Assembly: GCF_001632365.1 (NCBI RefSeq)
Contig: NW_024468514.1
Coordinates: 1,054,249 to 1,118,248 of the forward strand
DNA: 64,000 nucleotides
Direction: 5' to 3'
DNA from: Laetiporus sulphureus 93-53
Lineage: Eukaryota; Basidiomycota; Agaricomycetes; Polyporales; Laetiporaceae
Positions 36,184-47,303 of the stretch are shown piece by piece. Made by a program: the position numbers and the translations under genes. The notes under the pieces were generated by a model. It was given only the letters and a program-made list of their open reading frames with translations. It was not told the origin of the DNA and did not search any database. Each line of letters opens with the position of its first letter. The first letter of the stretch is position 1.

Positions 36184-36675
36184 ATGGCGACGACCGCTCC
36201 GTCCTACGGTGCTACGACGACGACGGGCACCACCACCGCTGCGCCTGCTAAGCCGGTGTCCCCGATGTCTGATGTCATGTTGTACTTCTTGGCTTTGTGA
36301 GTAGCGTCTTTGCACTCTTGAACGTGAGTAGTTGACGCATTGTCTCAGATTCATCCCGCCACTCGCTGTGTTCTTCAGTACGTAGTTTTCAGGCGTTCGA
36401 CTGGCGTGGTTGTGCTGACAGGGATCCTATTGGAATGATCAGAGCGGGGCTTGACAGCTGGTACGTTGCGCAGCCATCATCACCAGTGGGTTGCGCTTGC
36501 TGACCATCATACTGGTCAGATTTCTGGATCAACGTCTGTCTATGGATCCTCGGCTGGATCCCAGGTGTGCTTCACGCGTGGTGCGCTGTCATGCTGTTTG
36601 GAGAGATCGCACACGTTTTACTGATTGTGTCCAATTCGCAGGTATATCATCGCCAAGTCGGAGGGTGCTATGTGA
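36184..36675 (+). CDS. PMP3: PMP3-type plasma membrane proteolipid
   Basis: Five exons join exactly in phase: 36184-36296, 36349-36377, 36443-36460, 36520-36580 and 36642-36675, for 84 aa. After a Thr/Ala-rich N-terminus of about 27 residues comes the whole Pmp3/UPF0057 core: SDVMLYFLALFIPPLAVFF, then KRGLTADFWINVCLWILGWIPG and VLHAWYIIAKSEGAM. Two hydrophobic segments flank a short polar loop. Family members control plasma membrane potential and salt tolerance. Exon 3 is only 18 nt (encoding RGLTA with split codons), and no other splice choice restores KRGLTADFW. The N-terminal extension is longer than in yeast Pmp3 (55 aa). Confidence 0.93.
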
Positions 36676-37632
36676 TATGCCTGCTAGTCCATGGACGTGC
36701 CATGCACACCAGTGATTACCCTCGTATACCTTCCGCTCAGCAGCCGTTTGTACCGATGTAGTGTATCCTTAATTTCAAAAAGTATGTCTGTTGTTCCTCG
36801 CAATGACGGATGTGTGAGAACACTGGAGACATCATCGATGCCCAGTCAAAATCGCATCTGCGCGGAGTGTGGGAGAACATGACGTTGTGGAGCACTTCGA
36901 CGTGCCCCGCTTTAAATCCCCCGCCTGGAGTGAGAAATTTGGACAATTTATTAGACACAGGCGGAGGCAGAAATTTCGGGCCTAGGTGGCCTCATCCTAG
37001 TAGGGGAGGGACCACTGGGTGAGACTTCCGATAGATCACGCGAAATGAAGTGTCGAAGAATTAATTTGAATTCTTTCAGCACATTCACGCTCAATCTACG
37101 TAGAGATTATTCAAAATAAAACTCGCAATGTTTAGGTGCTAATGATTGAAAATGATGCGCCAGGTGGTTCAAAATAAGGTCTTCATCAGTTTGTTGTTGC
37201 ATGATTGAAGTATAGCACCTTTAGCCAGGCCCGCACGATTGGCGAACAGTAAGAACGCGCTCCTTGCGATAGACGGAATATTTAATCCCACTCTGTTGCT
37301 CCAGAATGAAGGCAGAGAATCTGTTGCTGACTCATTTCTCCGCTCGCTTTCCCAAAATAATGCTCGGGGACGATGGCAAAACTGACGAATTGCCTCATCC
37401 GACGCTTGCACTGGCGGTCGACCATGTCACGTTCCTGATTGGAGACATGTGGAAGCTGGGCGTATACTCTCGTGCCGTTGAGGACACCACCTTTGAGACC
37501 AACGCCGAGGAGGGCGATGACGAGGATGATGAATTGTCGTCAGGCTCGTGGTAGCATATTACTACAGGCTCAGATTGGTCTCGACGCGCATGACGCAGAT
37601 CTGGCGGTACTAATCGATGTGCTCCCTCTAGT
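36676..37632. other. Intergenic between convergent PMP3 and GH51
   Basis: A/T-rich 3' flanks. No supported ORF; the 82-codon plus frame at 37306-37554 is mostly antisense to nothing recognisable and lacks support. Confidence 0.5.
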
Positions 37633-40600
37633 TTAGGACGTGCTCAGGATAATCACGCTTAGACTATAAGCGGGAGCGGTGTAGTTGAGCGTCGAACCTG
37701 TGGATATCGTGCTGGTCCCCGGGGTGATGTAATCCGGCGCGTCCGGAGTGTTGCTATCATCCGGTTTGCCAGTCAGAAGTTTCAAAGTTCCGGTGCTCGC
37801 CACATCAAATGGCATCTCGAACGTCACGTCTGTCTCGGACGAGGCAACGTTGACAAGCTGCATCTCGTGTCAATTTAACGATAGAGGAGCGCAGAAAGTG
37901 AGAAATGCAGACCTTGATGTACACGTCTCCAGTCGAAGAGCTCCTGGTGATTGACCAATAGAGAGTCCCGTTCTGTGTCGGCAGCGTGCTAGGCAGATAT
38001 TCGTCGCCGACGTTCAGGCTAAATAGCTGCGTCAAAGGATTATGGATAAATGAATCGCTTTGGTGTTTCGTAAAAATTGGTCATACTTGCTGAACGTAGT
38101 AGGCTGTCGACCTCACGACAGTGGAAGCACTGCAAAGAGTTAATATACATGGCTGCAGACATGAGACGAGAAAATAGCTCACTCAAAGCTAATGAGATCG
38201 GGGGCCCCCTGTCTCATAAGTATGAATGGTGAACAGTCGCGAGACATGAGATACACACCCATTCGGAAGCATTCACCAGCTGCAGCGCAGAAAGTTGTGG
38301 TTAGCACGATTACTATTGTGACCTGAGTGACTTCTCTGACCTGCAACAGAGGTGCATAGGACGCAGCAAAGACGATGTCAGCGTTTCGCTCGAATCCCGT
38401 CATGTATGCCGCTTCGGCAGTGGAGCCTACCCCGCGCAAGTAAGAGAGATGTTACACTTCCCACGACGATAAAGCTCACTTAGAACGGTGGGATACAGAA
38501 AGCGGATTGAGGCATACTCGCCCTGCGCCCCAATCAGAGTACGAGATGAATCGGATTCCGTAGCGACATACCTGGAAGTACCTCGTTCCGTTACGCTGCG
38601 CACTCTTCCATCAGCCTACGATAGACGCAAATTCCGAGGACGCACACCTCAAAATTATCATAATAGAAAGCGTTTTCGATGAACCAATCTGAGATGAAAG
38701 TCGTGAGCACAGCCTCGTAAAGCCGCAGGCACCATCTTACCAGGTGTCTGATACACATGAACGTCGTATTGCTTTGGCGTGGGTGAGATGATGGGATTGA
38801 ACGGGTACGTGGTAGCAATATAGTCTAAGGAATACTCAGCGCTGAAAGCGTAGGATGGCGTGAGAAGTGCGCACTGATGTCCGGATATGCTGCGCTCAGG
38901 TACCCTATGAAGGCAGGCCACCTATAGGTATAGCTGTTATGGAAAGGCTGGGTCAACGCTCAGCGGTCAACATCAAGGATTGTAGACTTACGAATCTGAT
39001 GCAAAGAAGTCCTTCCATAAAGCGTCATTACCAAGAATACATGTCGTATAGTGACAAGAAGAACCTCGTTTCCGATTTCGACATAGGTGACGTTGAACGG
39101 CTCAGGGTGCCCATACTCTGCTCTCAGTGCAGCTGCACACTATCATCAGTAAAGCATTTCATTTTGACCACACGTACGAGCTGCGTACCAATTGAACTGG
39201 TATTCGCATCCCCGACTGCGAATTCGATCTATTGCGATGCAGGTCCGGTCATGAGAGACAGCACATTAAATACAGGCTGGTTACAGACCTGCTCGATGGC
39301 CTGCTGAATGTACGGCGAGAGGTCGTCTTCAGGGACACTTTCTCCACCGAGAGAATAGCCTGAACAGAACGTGAGCATAAGTGACTACAGTGGTTGATAC
39401 ACAGCGTACCAGCCCAGACAGCCATGAACGGCTCCGTGCCGACATCCTCGAGGAACGTGAGATACTCCAAGAGACCGAGACCACTATGTGTTCTATTCAG
39501 CCTACCACCAGTCTGAAGGGCAACGAAAGCGTAGCGCATACTCGGTATTCACATAGCCCCAGTCACCGACACGGCCTGGCCTGTCAAGCAGAGGTCCGAC
39601 AGTGGCATTCCATTGCCACCTGGTGGCCCATGTTTGACCCTACGGATGTCGCTCGTATACATAGCGCTTAGGTTGTTCGTTGGTCAACGCTCACCTCCTA
39701 CATAGAGATAATTTAGCAATCAGCTGCGCCTCGAGAAAGGATGAAGCAAGACGCACGAGATTATTGCCACCGGGGAATCGGAAGAAGGCAGGCTTCATGT
39801 CAGCTAGCGTCTGCGCGTCCATTCGTGATGATCACGGAACGACCCATGAATTCATCACGATCCTACCTCAGCGATGTCAATCCTCATGCCATTTGGTCGG
39901 TTCTTGTACGTTGGAGGGAACAGCGAGAACATCGCAAAGTGGATCGTCTCTCCGGCGGCCTCCGAACCGTTGACTGTCACGAAGAAGCTGTTATTGTTGT
40001 TCAACGCGCTATACGACGGCGTCAGCTCGAGCGCGATCTGCTTCCAGATCGTCTGGCTCCCGATGATCGTTGTTGAGTTTGACGCCAACACGTCGCCCGC
40101 GGAGGACTCCAGGCCTAATGTGAGCTTCCCGGAAAAGGTGGATGAACTAGGGAAGCGATAGTAGAGCGATGCATTGTACGTCCATGACGCATTCACGTTG
40201 ATGCCTGCACACGTCGTTGAGAGAACCGAATTGCGCGTACGTAAAGGCAGGTAGCGAACCCCAGTAGCCCTCATTACTGAAGCCGACTGATCCGCTCGCA
40301 TTAGAGGGAACGACGAATTTCAAAGAATTGGGCAATGCTGAAGAGACGGGGTCCGAGTCCGCGATGACAGTGATGTTGGCACCGTTGATGGCCTCCCAGG
40401 GTTCAAGTGCATCGGAGGTGCCTATGTCATTTATCGTAAGTTGCACATCCACGCTACTCGAAGAGAAGATCTACCCGGAGTCACTTGCTGGAACGCTCGA
40501 TTTTGAAGCACTAGGGCTGTGTGGGACTTCAAGTATCGTGATGGATGAATACACCTTACATTCCGCATAGAGACCTCCGTCGCCGCTCTAGAAAATGTAA

Positions 40601-40973
40601 GAGGAGGGTGAAATGCAGCCAGCGGGAATGCATACATGCTGAAAGAAGATGAGTTAGCACGGAGTCCATCGGGGGTTCATCACAAATTGTGCTCACGTTG
40701 ATATCCTTTGTGGTGCGCCATCGCTAGAATTGAGTATACTAAACTTCACCATTACATATCGCACAGCCATACCTCGAACATCTGCCCATCTAGGATGACA
40801 ATTGTCAGTACCGTCTCACTCCATGGATTTTCGCATGTCAGCTACGCACAGAGGGTCGTGGGAATGGAATGGCTAGCAGTCGAACTGACTGACACAGTGG
40901 TGGCCGCTAGACATCGCGAGGCGGAGACTGCTGCGAGGACCGCGCTTGCCGCAAAAGACAGAGGCCTGTGCAT
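37633..40973 (-). CDS. GH51 alpha-L-arabinofuranosidase, secreted, about 26 exons
   Basis: Starts at 40973 with a signal peptide (HRPLSFAASAVLAAVSASRCLA) written here as about 22 residues up to ATTVSVSS, and ends at TAA 37635-37633. The spliced order matches GH51 throughout: [102 protein letters not shown] (likely acid/base Glu after Asn), YDVHVYQTPDWF, GEYASIRF (likely nucleophile Glu), AEAAYMTGFERNADIVFAAS and APDLISFDAS, then a beta-rich C-terminal domain. It removes arabinose side chains from hemicellulose. Exons include 9 nt (40705-40697) and two of 3 nt (40638-40636, 39697-39695). One base is out of frame near 40470. Confidence 0.85.
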
Positions 40974-41758
40974 GGTGATACTGTTACGCGCCCATCAGAG
41001 TTGCATCCCAGTTTATATATGCGCCCGCGAGCCGTCGTCTAAGCTAAGATCTGGAAGAGCAGAAAGCGCGTCTATGAGGTCGATGACATTCAGAGAGGTG
41101 GTCATGTGCACGGAACGCCCTAATGCTGTCCATTGGTGACCCTGATAACACAGCAGGAACTGCATGCTTGCCTTGCATCGCATGGAATCTCGTGATGGAG
41201 CAGATTTGAATGCTTAAACTCACCGTCACAAGTCCAGGCCGAGGTAACAAATATAGAGGCGGTGCTCTATCACAACTACGGCGGCACGATGGGAGCAAAG
41301 CGGTGATGTGATTTCGCGACATCCGCGCTTTCTGAAGGAACAGCGACATCCCATGATGAGCAGGAGCATATGCCAAGGAATGCAATCGGAAAATTGAGTC
41401 CGTACCTTTCCGTTGCTCAATCAAACAGGCAATGAGAAGAACGGTTGCAATGCATAAATGATGGGTCATTGAAAGAATAGGCAAAGAAGCGGCGGTCGCG
41501 CCTGGAGCAAGGTGTTGGAGAATGGAGATGTATCACCAGCTGTGTTCTTGGACATCTGACCAAAGCATCAATTCTCGACAGCCACCACATCAGATAGATG
41601 CCTGGACCAAGGCATCTGTACTTTACGATCCTGGTTAGGTTCCGACTCGGACGTGATCTGTTCACACCTTTATATACGCTCCTACTTAGGTAGTCCTACA
41701 CCCAACTTGTACCTAGACACACCCCCGACCGCCTTCGGCGGTATATAAATTGTATCAA
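40974..41758. other. GH51 upstream region, up to the assembly gap
   Basis: About 785 bases with only short ORFs. Just before the gap is a small perfect hairpin, ccgcc-ttc-ggcgg at 41729-41741, followed by tatataaat. Confidence 0.5.
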
Positions 41759-41858
41759 NNNNNNNNNNNNNNNNNNNNNNNNNNNNNNNNNNNNNNNNNN
41801 NNNNNNNNNNNNNNNNNNNNNNNNNNNNNNNNNNNNNNNNNNNNNNNNNNNNNNNNNN
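41759..41858. other. Assembly gap of 100 N
   Basis: A run of exactly 100 N, a placeholder of unknown true length. Any ORF crossing it is meaningless. Confidence 0.99.
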
Positions 41859-41948
41859 CAGGGCCTGAGTCTTCATGCAGATTTGAAAAAAAAACTCTTC
41901 CTAGCAACATGTACAAGGATGCACTTTAAAAGTCTTTAAGAAGTGAAG

Positions 41949-41967
41949 TAAAATAAAATAAAATAAC
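41949..41967 (-). terminator. Pol III T-run terminator of the tRNA
   Basis: On the minus strand, three TTTTA blocks follow the tRNA 3' end within 5-20 nt. On the plus strand it reads as tandem aaaat units. T runs of four are adequate for RNA polymerase III termination. Confidence 0.7.
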
Positions 41968-41969
41968 AA

Positions 41970-41977
41970 TGATGAGA

Positions 41978-42010
<33 letters not shown>

Positions 42011-42062
42011 TGGACAACATATTGCCTTAGTCTGGCGCCTTAGACCGCTCGGCCATCTCACC
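41970..42062 (-). tRNA. tRNA-Leu: tRNA-Leu(AAG) with intron
   Basis: Minus-strand sequence folds as a class II tRNA. Acceptor GGTGAGA pairs with TCTCATC (one G-U), discriminator A. D-loop box A is TGGCCGAGCGGTCTAAGG, box B is GGTTCAAATCC. The anticodon stem is CCAGA/TCTGG with loop CTAAGG..A, so the anticodon is AAG (Leu, CUU/CUC). A 13-nt intron (CAATATGTTGTCC) sits one base 3' of the anticodon, the canonical position. A long variable arm (GTCCGAAAGGGC) fits tRNA-Leu. Confidence 0.95.
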
Positions 42063-42769
42063 TTGCCATCAGTGATGGCTCAGTATCATGAGATTCAGCT
42101 CATCATCAAATGAATTAATGTGATGTTATAAATGCGAGGACCCACCAATATGCCTGTGGCTGCCGGCAGAAGTGTTAATTGACATGACCTGTGTCTCAAT
42201 GTATCAAGATCGCTAAGGCACTAGGATGTTGTCGCCTGCAGTCAGGTGCGAATGACAGCGATGCGGCCACGGGTGAGCGCCGTGTCCATGCTTATTGCGA
42301 AATAATTAGTTCTCCATCATGCGCCCACAGATGGCATTCTCATAAGCATCCTTCAATGGACACCTCCCAGTACCATGACGTGCACCAACGGCGTCCACGT
42401 ACGTGACTGATCACAAAATCGGCGCCTCTCTCGACAGTAGCGCAGCCGCCGTGCTGCATGAAACTTCAAGTATAAGGGGGGAGGACGCACCAGTGACAGC
42501 TAATATCATCGCCTTAGTAGGAGGCTAAATATAAACGGAATGGGAAACACATTCATGCAGCTTATAAATGTTCCGTCTATCGTGAGTCACACGCTACAGC
42601 GCAATAAATGACAGCTGACATGGGCGCATGCTTGAGCGAACAACCATGGCAGTATAGCGGTACCTGTGAGAGTTTTCAACAATCTGTCACACCCACCCGA
42701 GGAGCCGATAGTCTCCCCGTATACTAGTCTATCGCATGAGATGATGGTAGTGTGATCACAGATGTCCAG
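42063..42769. other. Intergenic, no feature seen
   Basis: About 700 bases between the tRNA and the promoter of secreted peptide A. Short unsupported ORFs only. Confidence 0.5.
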
Positions 42770-42777
42770 TATTAAAA
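42770..42777 (+). promoter_or_regulatory. TATA-like element of secreted peptide A
   Basis: TATTAAAA lies about 76-83 nt before the ATG at 42853, the same position as TATA-like boxes of the related genes B, C and D. Confidence 0.45.
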
Positions 42778-42852
42778 CGAGAGCGAAATGAGGATTAACC
42801 CTCACCGACAAGTCCTTCCATAAACTGCTTCTTCTAGCCTAGCATACACACG

Positions 42853-43011
42853 ATGCGCGTTACCAGGGGCCTACTACTCGCATTTGCCCTCCTGACAAGC
42901 CAAACGTTCGCTATACCGACACTTGGTGACGAGTCCGATCGTCCCTGTGCGCAAACCTTGAAGTGTACGACAAATGCTGCAGGAGAAGAGGTTTGCACGT
43001 GGTTCTGTTAA
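42853..43011 (+). CDS. Small secreted Cys-rich protein A (52 aa)
   Basis: An intronless 52-codon gene too short for usual ORF cut-offs. MRVTRGLLLAFALLTSQTFA is a textbook signal peptide with cleavage before IPTLGDE. The mature peptide of about 32 residues carries four cysteines spaced C-x5-C-x9-C-x3-C (PCAQTLKC, then GEEVCTWFC at the very end). The same layout recurs in three other genes of the window on either strand (45640-45837, 47061-47210, 53121-53291). Four cysteines allow two disulfides. No known family recognised. Function unknown; secreted signal, defence or effector-like peptide are all possible. Confidence 0.75.
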   Translation: MRVTRGLLLAFALLTSQTFAIPTLGDESDRPCAQTLKCTTNAAGEEVCTWFC

Positions 43012-43861
43012 TGAACGAAAAGGATAAACGGTGAACGCAGCCGCTTGAAATCGAGCTTTTAGGTGATACTGACTGAAAGTTATCCAGGAGTATTGGGTCC
43101 GGCAGGTGTGGTGGACCGTAATAACAGATAGCCAAGAGACGATTTAATACTTCGTGCACGCCACGAGGGAACGGAATTGATGGAGTATAGTCTCGCAAAT
43201 GGTCTGTGCGCACCGAGATATCGCAGTGGTTCATTGACTATACAAACTCAGCACGAGGATGTAGTACATGAGTCAGTATCCGAGATGGTTCAGGGTGCTG
43301 GTGGGGCACCCATGGACTGTCTATGACGGCAGAATAGCTGATATCTCTCTACCTGTCGTATCGAGAACCGTGCAAAATATTGCAAGTCAATTTGGCGTCG
43401 AGCGCTGAGCTCTTGAAATCACCGTCGAGACAATGGACGAAAACCCCGAGAAGTAAACGCTTCCAAGACCAACAAGTTCGTCGTTGAATAGCAGCCGGCC
43501 TCAGAACGGTTCAGTGAGCCTATTGCGAAGACGGTAGTTAGCGGCCACAAGAGCTGAGAGGAGCGATGGGCGCTCATAACGTTTCCTGTCCCCATGATTT
43601 GTCAGCAGCTCTCGACCTTTCCTCCGCAAAGCCTTCACTCGTTCCTTCTTGTTGCCTGCGCTGCCCTCCCCATCGTCTCAACCTATCGATCACCGTTATT
43701 CGCTGTTAAAGAAATTATTGAGCCTTGTTCGTGACTGCTTGAGTCTTTGCGCGGGAGGATCGGTCTGAATTAACCTGAGCAGGTATCTGAGTTGTCCCTA
43801 ACGCTCAATCTTTCATGTTCCAATCTTTTTCGCAGGTTACTACTCCAAACCCTTTCATATT
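43012..43861. other. PEX13 upstream region
   Basis: Probable promoter and leader. A strong 3' splice-like site (ctttttcgcag, about 43825-43836) shortly before the ATG suggests a 5' UTR intron. A minus-strand frame at 42911-43234 is unsupported. Confidence 0.4.
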
Positions 43862-45132
43862 ATGGCATCTCCACCAAAACCATGGGAACGTGCCGGTTCA
43901 GCGGTTGCATCTGCCCCAGCACCATCGCCAGCGCCCACACCAACAACGTCGATGACTCCAGCCAGCGCTGCAGCTAATGCAGCAGGATCCTCCTCATCCG
44001 TCCCGCCTTCAGTCCCCACACGCCCAGCAGCTTTGTCCAGTCCATCTGCGGCGCTCGCCGCTCCCACCGCAGGTTACAACTCCGCCTATTCTTCCTACAG
44101 CCCTTACAACCGCTATGGCAGCTCCTATGGCAGCTCCTACGGCAGCTCTTACTCACCCTACGGCGGGGCGAACAGCATGTACGGTGGGATGGGGTATGGC
44201 GGAATGGGCGGAATGGGCGGGATGGGAGGGATGTACGGCGGCTACGGCTCATACGGGATGAACAGCATGTACGGCGGGATGCCAGGGTACGGGATGCCCG
44301 GGCCTGGCGGGCCCCTTGATCCCACGCAGCCGACGCTCACGCAGGCCCTCGAGAGCACGACGCAGAATACGTTTGCGCTCCTACAATCTATTGTGCAGAC
44401 ATTCGGAGGCGTCGCGCAGATGCTCGAGAGCACGTTCTTCGCGACGCACTCGAGCTTCTTCGCCATGGTCGGCGTCGTCGACCAGCTCGGACAGCTGCGC
44501 GCTGCGCTGGGCAGCGTGCTCGGGCTATTCGGTCTCGTGAGATGGTTGAGGGATTTGCTGACGGGCCAACGCAGCGGGGCTGGTGCGATGCGGGGGGAGT
44601 TTAGGGACTTTGTGAATGGGCGGCCGGTCACGCCGCATGGACAACTGCCAGCACCAAAGGCCAGCAAGAAACCGCTTGTCATCTTCCTTCTCGCCGTCCT
44701 CGGCGTGCCGTATGCGATGCATAAGCTCATCAAGGTGCTTATGGCGCGCCAGCAGGCGCTGGCCGAACAGCAGGGCGGAGCGCTGCCACCGCTCGACCCC
44801 TCGCAGCTCACGTTCGCTCGCGCTCTATATCCGTTCGATGCGTCGTCACCTGCGGAGCTGTCCCTTAAGGAAAACGAAATCGTTGCTATTATGGGCAAGC
44901 TGGATCCTGCGACCGGTGCGGAGGTGGACCCTCGGCTGGAGGTACGTTGCATGTTGTGTTGACTGTGCATGCCAGACTGACGCTGTGGCTACAGCTTGAG
45001 AGTGAGTGGTGGAAGGGCCGGACGCGGGATGGCCGTGAGGGCTGGTTCCCGAAGAAGTGGGTGCAGGTCTTGGAACGGCGGAAGCCCATCGAGGCACCGC
45101 CACCGACCGCTGAAGGGAAGAAGGTGGAGTGA
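43862..45132 (+). CDS. PEX13: Peroxisomal membrane docking protein Pex13
   Basis: Two exons, 43862-44941 and 44995-45132 (intron gtacgt..acag, 53 nt), 405 aa. Starts MASPPKPWERAG, the family's N-terminal PPKPWE motif. A long Ser/Tyr/Gly/Met-rich region with GSSYGSSYGSSY and repeated GGMG units follows (residues about 75-145), the usual Tyr/Gly-rich domain thought to form the import conduit. ALESTTQNTFALLQSIVQTFGG leads into the helical membrane part, here shortened to its first words; a clear membrane segment KPLVIFLLAVLGVPYAMH is near residue 275. The C-terminal SH3 domain runs ALYPFDASSPAELSL to EWWKGRTRDGREGWFP, with the ALYPFD and WFP signatures, and is split by the intron. It docks cargo-loaded Pex5/Pex7 with Pex14. 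Confidence 0.95.
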
Positions 45133-45639
45133 GATGTGGGGTTATGTGAATGTAGTCTCTCATTTCGTTCATCTTGGTCATCTGTTGGTCCCTTCATTTA
45201 GGCTCCCTGTGCTGCTGCGTACTCATCGTTGTGTTGTTAGTTTTGGATTTATGATCATCATGTATGCATACCCTTTACACTATCTATGGCATGTTCTCTC
45301 GCGATGACTCTTACCTAGGAGCATATTCTCATTCTGTATCCTCCTCTGACCTATTCGCTGACTTTTGGTAAAGACTGCGTGCGCCTTCTGTCGTACTGAT
45401 AATCCTTCCAGCTTTTGTTCAAAACATCGCATACAAGATACATTGACTGGTACGATTTACACCGATATAGACTTCGATTTGCCAATGATGACTATTGTTG
45501 TGCAGATTCTCCATAACTATCTGCTCGGGCATACCGCGCGAGCGCGCCGTCATTTCATAAAATTCCACAATGAGCCGGACATCCTGCAGACAATATCAGC
45601 TCTTCATTTCCTCATCTGAACCGCAACATAACTCGCCAT
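45133..45639. other. Convergent 3' flanks of PEX13 and secreted peptide B
   Basis: T-rich 3' UTR-like sequence; no gene seen. Confidence 0.5.
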
Positions 45640-45837
45640 TTAGCCCTTCGGATTGCACTCTTCCTTGCAGACCTCTCCATCTGGCCCCATCGTGCAGATG
45701 ATAGTGAGGGCACACCGTTGCGTGATGTCAGCATAGGGCGTCGGCTTTGCTACCGCCGTCGGTGTCCTCGGGAGGGCGAGCGCGAGACTGCCGAAGAGGG
45801 AGAGCGAGAGGAGAAGAGCGTTGGTTGACAAGCGCAT
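45640..45837 (-). CDS. Small secreted Cys-rich protein B (65 aa)
   Basis: Starts MRLSTNALLLSLSLFGSLA with likely cleavage after LALA before LPRTPTAV. The mature peptide has a Pro/Thr-rich lead and four cysteines, C-x5-C-x8-C-x3-C: RCALTIICTMGPDGEVC then KEEC. It is closest to peptide A: both read C-A-x-T-x-x-C-T and both have G-E-(E)-V-C. A TATA-like TATTTAAG stands at 45901-45894, about 57 nt before the ATG. No intron needed. Function unknown. Confidence 0.75.
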   Translation of the reverse strand: MRLSTNALLLSLSLFGSLALALPRTPTAVAKPTPYADITQRCALTIICTMGPDGEVCKEECNPKG

Positions 45838-47060
45838 CGGTAACTTTCGAATGGATGTTGTTTGGTGCCATTTGTTTTGACATCCCGTTGCAGCTTAAAT
45901 ACGGAGCATTTCTGGCGTTGAGTGGCCACGAGTCATGCATTCAGTTCGACCTGCGTGTCAGTCGGACAAAAAGGTGGCGACGTCAGGTGAGGTCTGCAAC
46001 GTATTGCGACAAGTTGTTTCAGACTGGTTGTTCCGCGTTCTAGTGGCTATTACCGGTCTAGTACGGTCCATCTGGTGAGTGTGCGTCTCGCTGTAGTTGT
46101 AGTCTGAGTCATGGCTCATCCACGTCAGAGTTGTCACCTCTGCCGCTGGCAAGGCACACAGCCGGATGCCCGTGGACTACGTTACGAAGATGGCCAACTT
46201 GTAGCGGCAATTCAATAGAGACGTTAGCGCTGTTGCGGGCACAGCCACCAAGTGAGCCTAGAGAGCTGCCTGATCTGTCGGGAACTTGGGCGGTCGCCGT
46301 GGCACCGTAAGCGCCCCTTACGTTGAGACTCGCTCCGAGTCAGAGCAGCAGCAGCGCGAGGACATTCCTGATCATCTAATGCAACTAGCCTACAATGTAA
46401 GATTGACAGATGGGTGATGTGCAAGAACGGGCGTGTTTAGCCTCTTTGTCACGAGCTGCGACACGAAACTATAAGGTGTACGTGCTCAACGTCTGAAAAG
46501 TCCGGAACGTGTTCTTGATTGCTTACAGATGGCGAAGCAGGTCAGGGCTTGACTCCGTGCTATACGTGAAACACCTCATTCTCATGCACTGTGCACCTTG
46601 ATCAATGGTTCATTACGCTCTTTTCGAAGTGCTGATGTGTTCACGGGTCTTTTCAGACTGCTATTGGCAATCGGCAGGCTATGTTGAAAATTATGCTATA
46701 ACGTTTTTCTACTCCACAAGTTTGCTTCTTGGCCCACACTCGTGTACGTCCTTCCGTAATTGCATGCGTGTGCGGTACGGTAAAGTATCTCGGACAGTGG
46801 AATTTTGGAAGCGGACTTCAACAACAGTTTTCTTTTTGTGATTCGTGCTATTTTACGTCTTGGATTATGCATGTGTATGTTATTCGTTCATCGATGCTGC
46901 ACTCCCCCCCCCATCCCCTCCTTTATCTAGGTTCTAACATTTCAGACGAGTCGTATCGGTCGATCCTCGCTCCCAGTTCCTGATATGAGCCAGTTGGAGA
47001 TGATGGTTGAGTGTCTGCTGCATATCTTTAGGCAACCTGGTGAACGACTCACCTTCATCA
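45838..47060. other. Intergenic, no further gene seen
   Basis: Contains the promoter of peptide B. Short ORFs on both strands without support; a run of c at about 46905-46915. Confidence 0.5.
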
Positions 47061-47210
47061 TTAATCGCAGACAGGCAAGGTGCAGTCCTCCCCAACCGAG
47101 CAGACGATGTCTTCGGGACATGGGTGGATGATGTCGGAAGTGGGCAGGGCTGCGGCTTGTCCTAAGAGCAGGACGAGCGAGAGAGCAAGGCTGGCAATGG
47201 AAAGGCGCAT
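47061..47210 (-). CDS. Small secreted Cys-rich protein C (49 aa)
   Basis: The likely start is the inner ATG at 47210 (MRLSIASLALSLVLLLGQ), not the longer open frame upstream, because only this gives a signal peptide and a consensus TATA box lies 86 nt before it. Cleavage is probable after QAAA or AAA before LPTSD. The mature part has C-x5-C-x5-C-x4-C (PCPEDIVC, GEDC, TLPVC) and ends with D. Peptide D shares this exact cysteine spacing. The stop is a TAA at 47063-47061. Confidence 0.75.
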   Translation of the reverse strand: MRLSIASLALSLVLLLGQAAALPTSDIIHPCPEDIVCSVGEDCTLPVCD

Positions 47211-47295
47211 GGTGGTGAAGAGCTTGGAGCTAATACTTACGCCGCGTTTCAAGGGATTTGAAACTGTAGCCGCAATCCCCACGGCGGTTGGTCGC

Positions 47296-47303
47296 CTTTT
47301 ATA
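47296..47303 (-). promoter_or_regulatory. TATA box of secreted peptide C
   Basis: TATAAAAG on the minus strand, 86 nt before the ATG at 47210. A good consensus match in an otherwise GC-richer stretch. Confidence 0.65.

Noticed and set aside
41682..41876. Minus-strand ORF crossing the N run
   Set aside because: More than half of it is unknown sequence.
44242..44970. 242-codon minus-strand ORF
   Set aside because: Antisense to PEX13, which is identified by its SH3 domain and PPKPWE motif.
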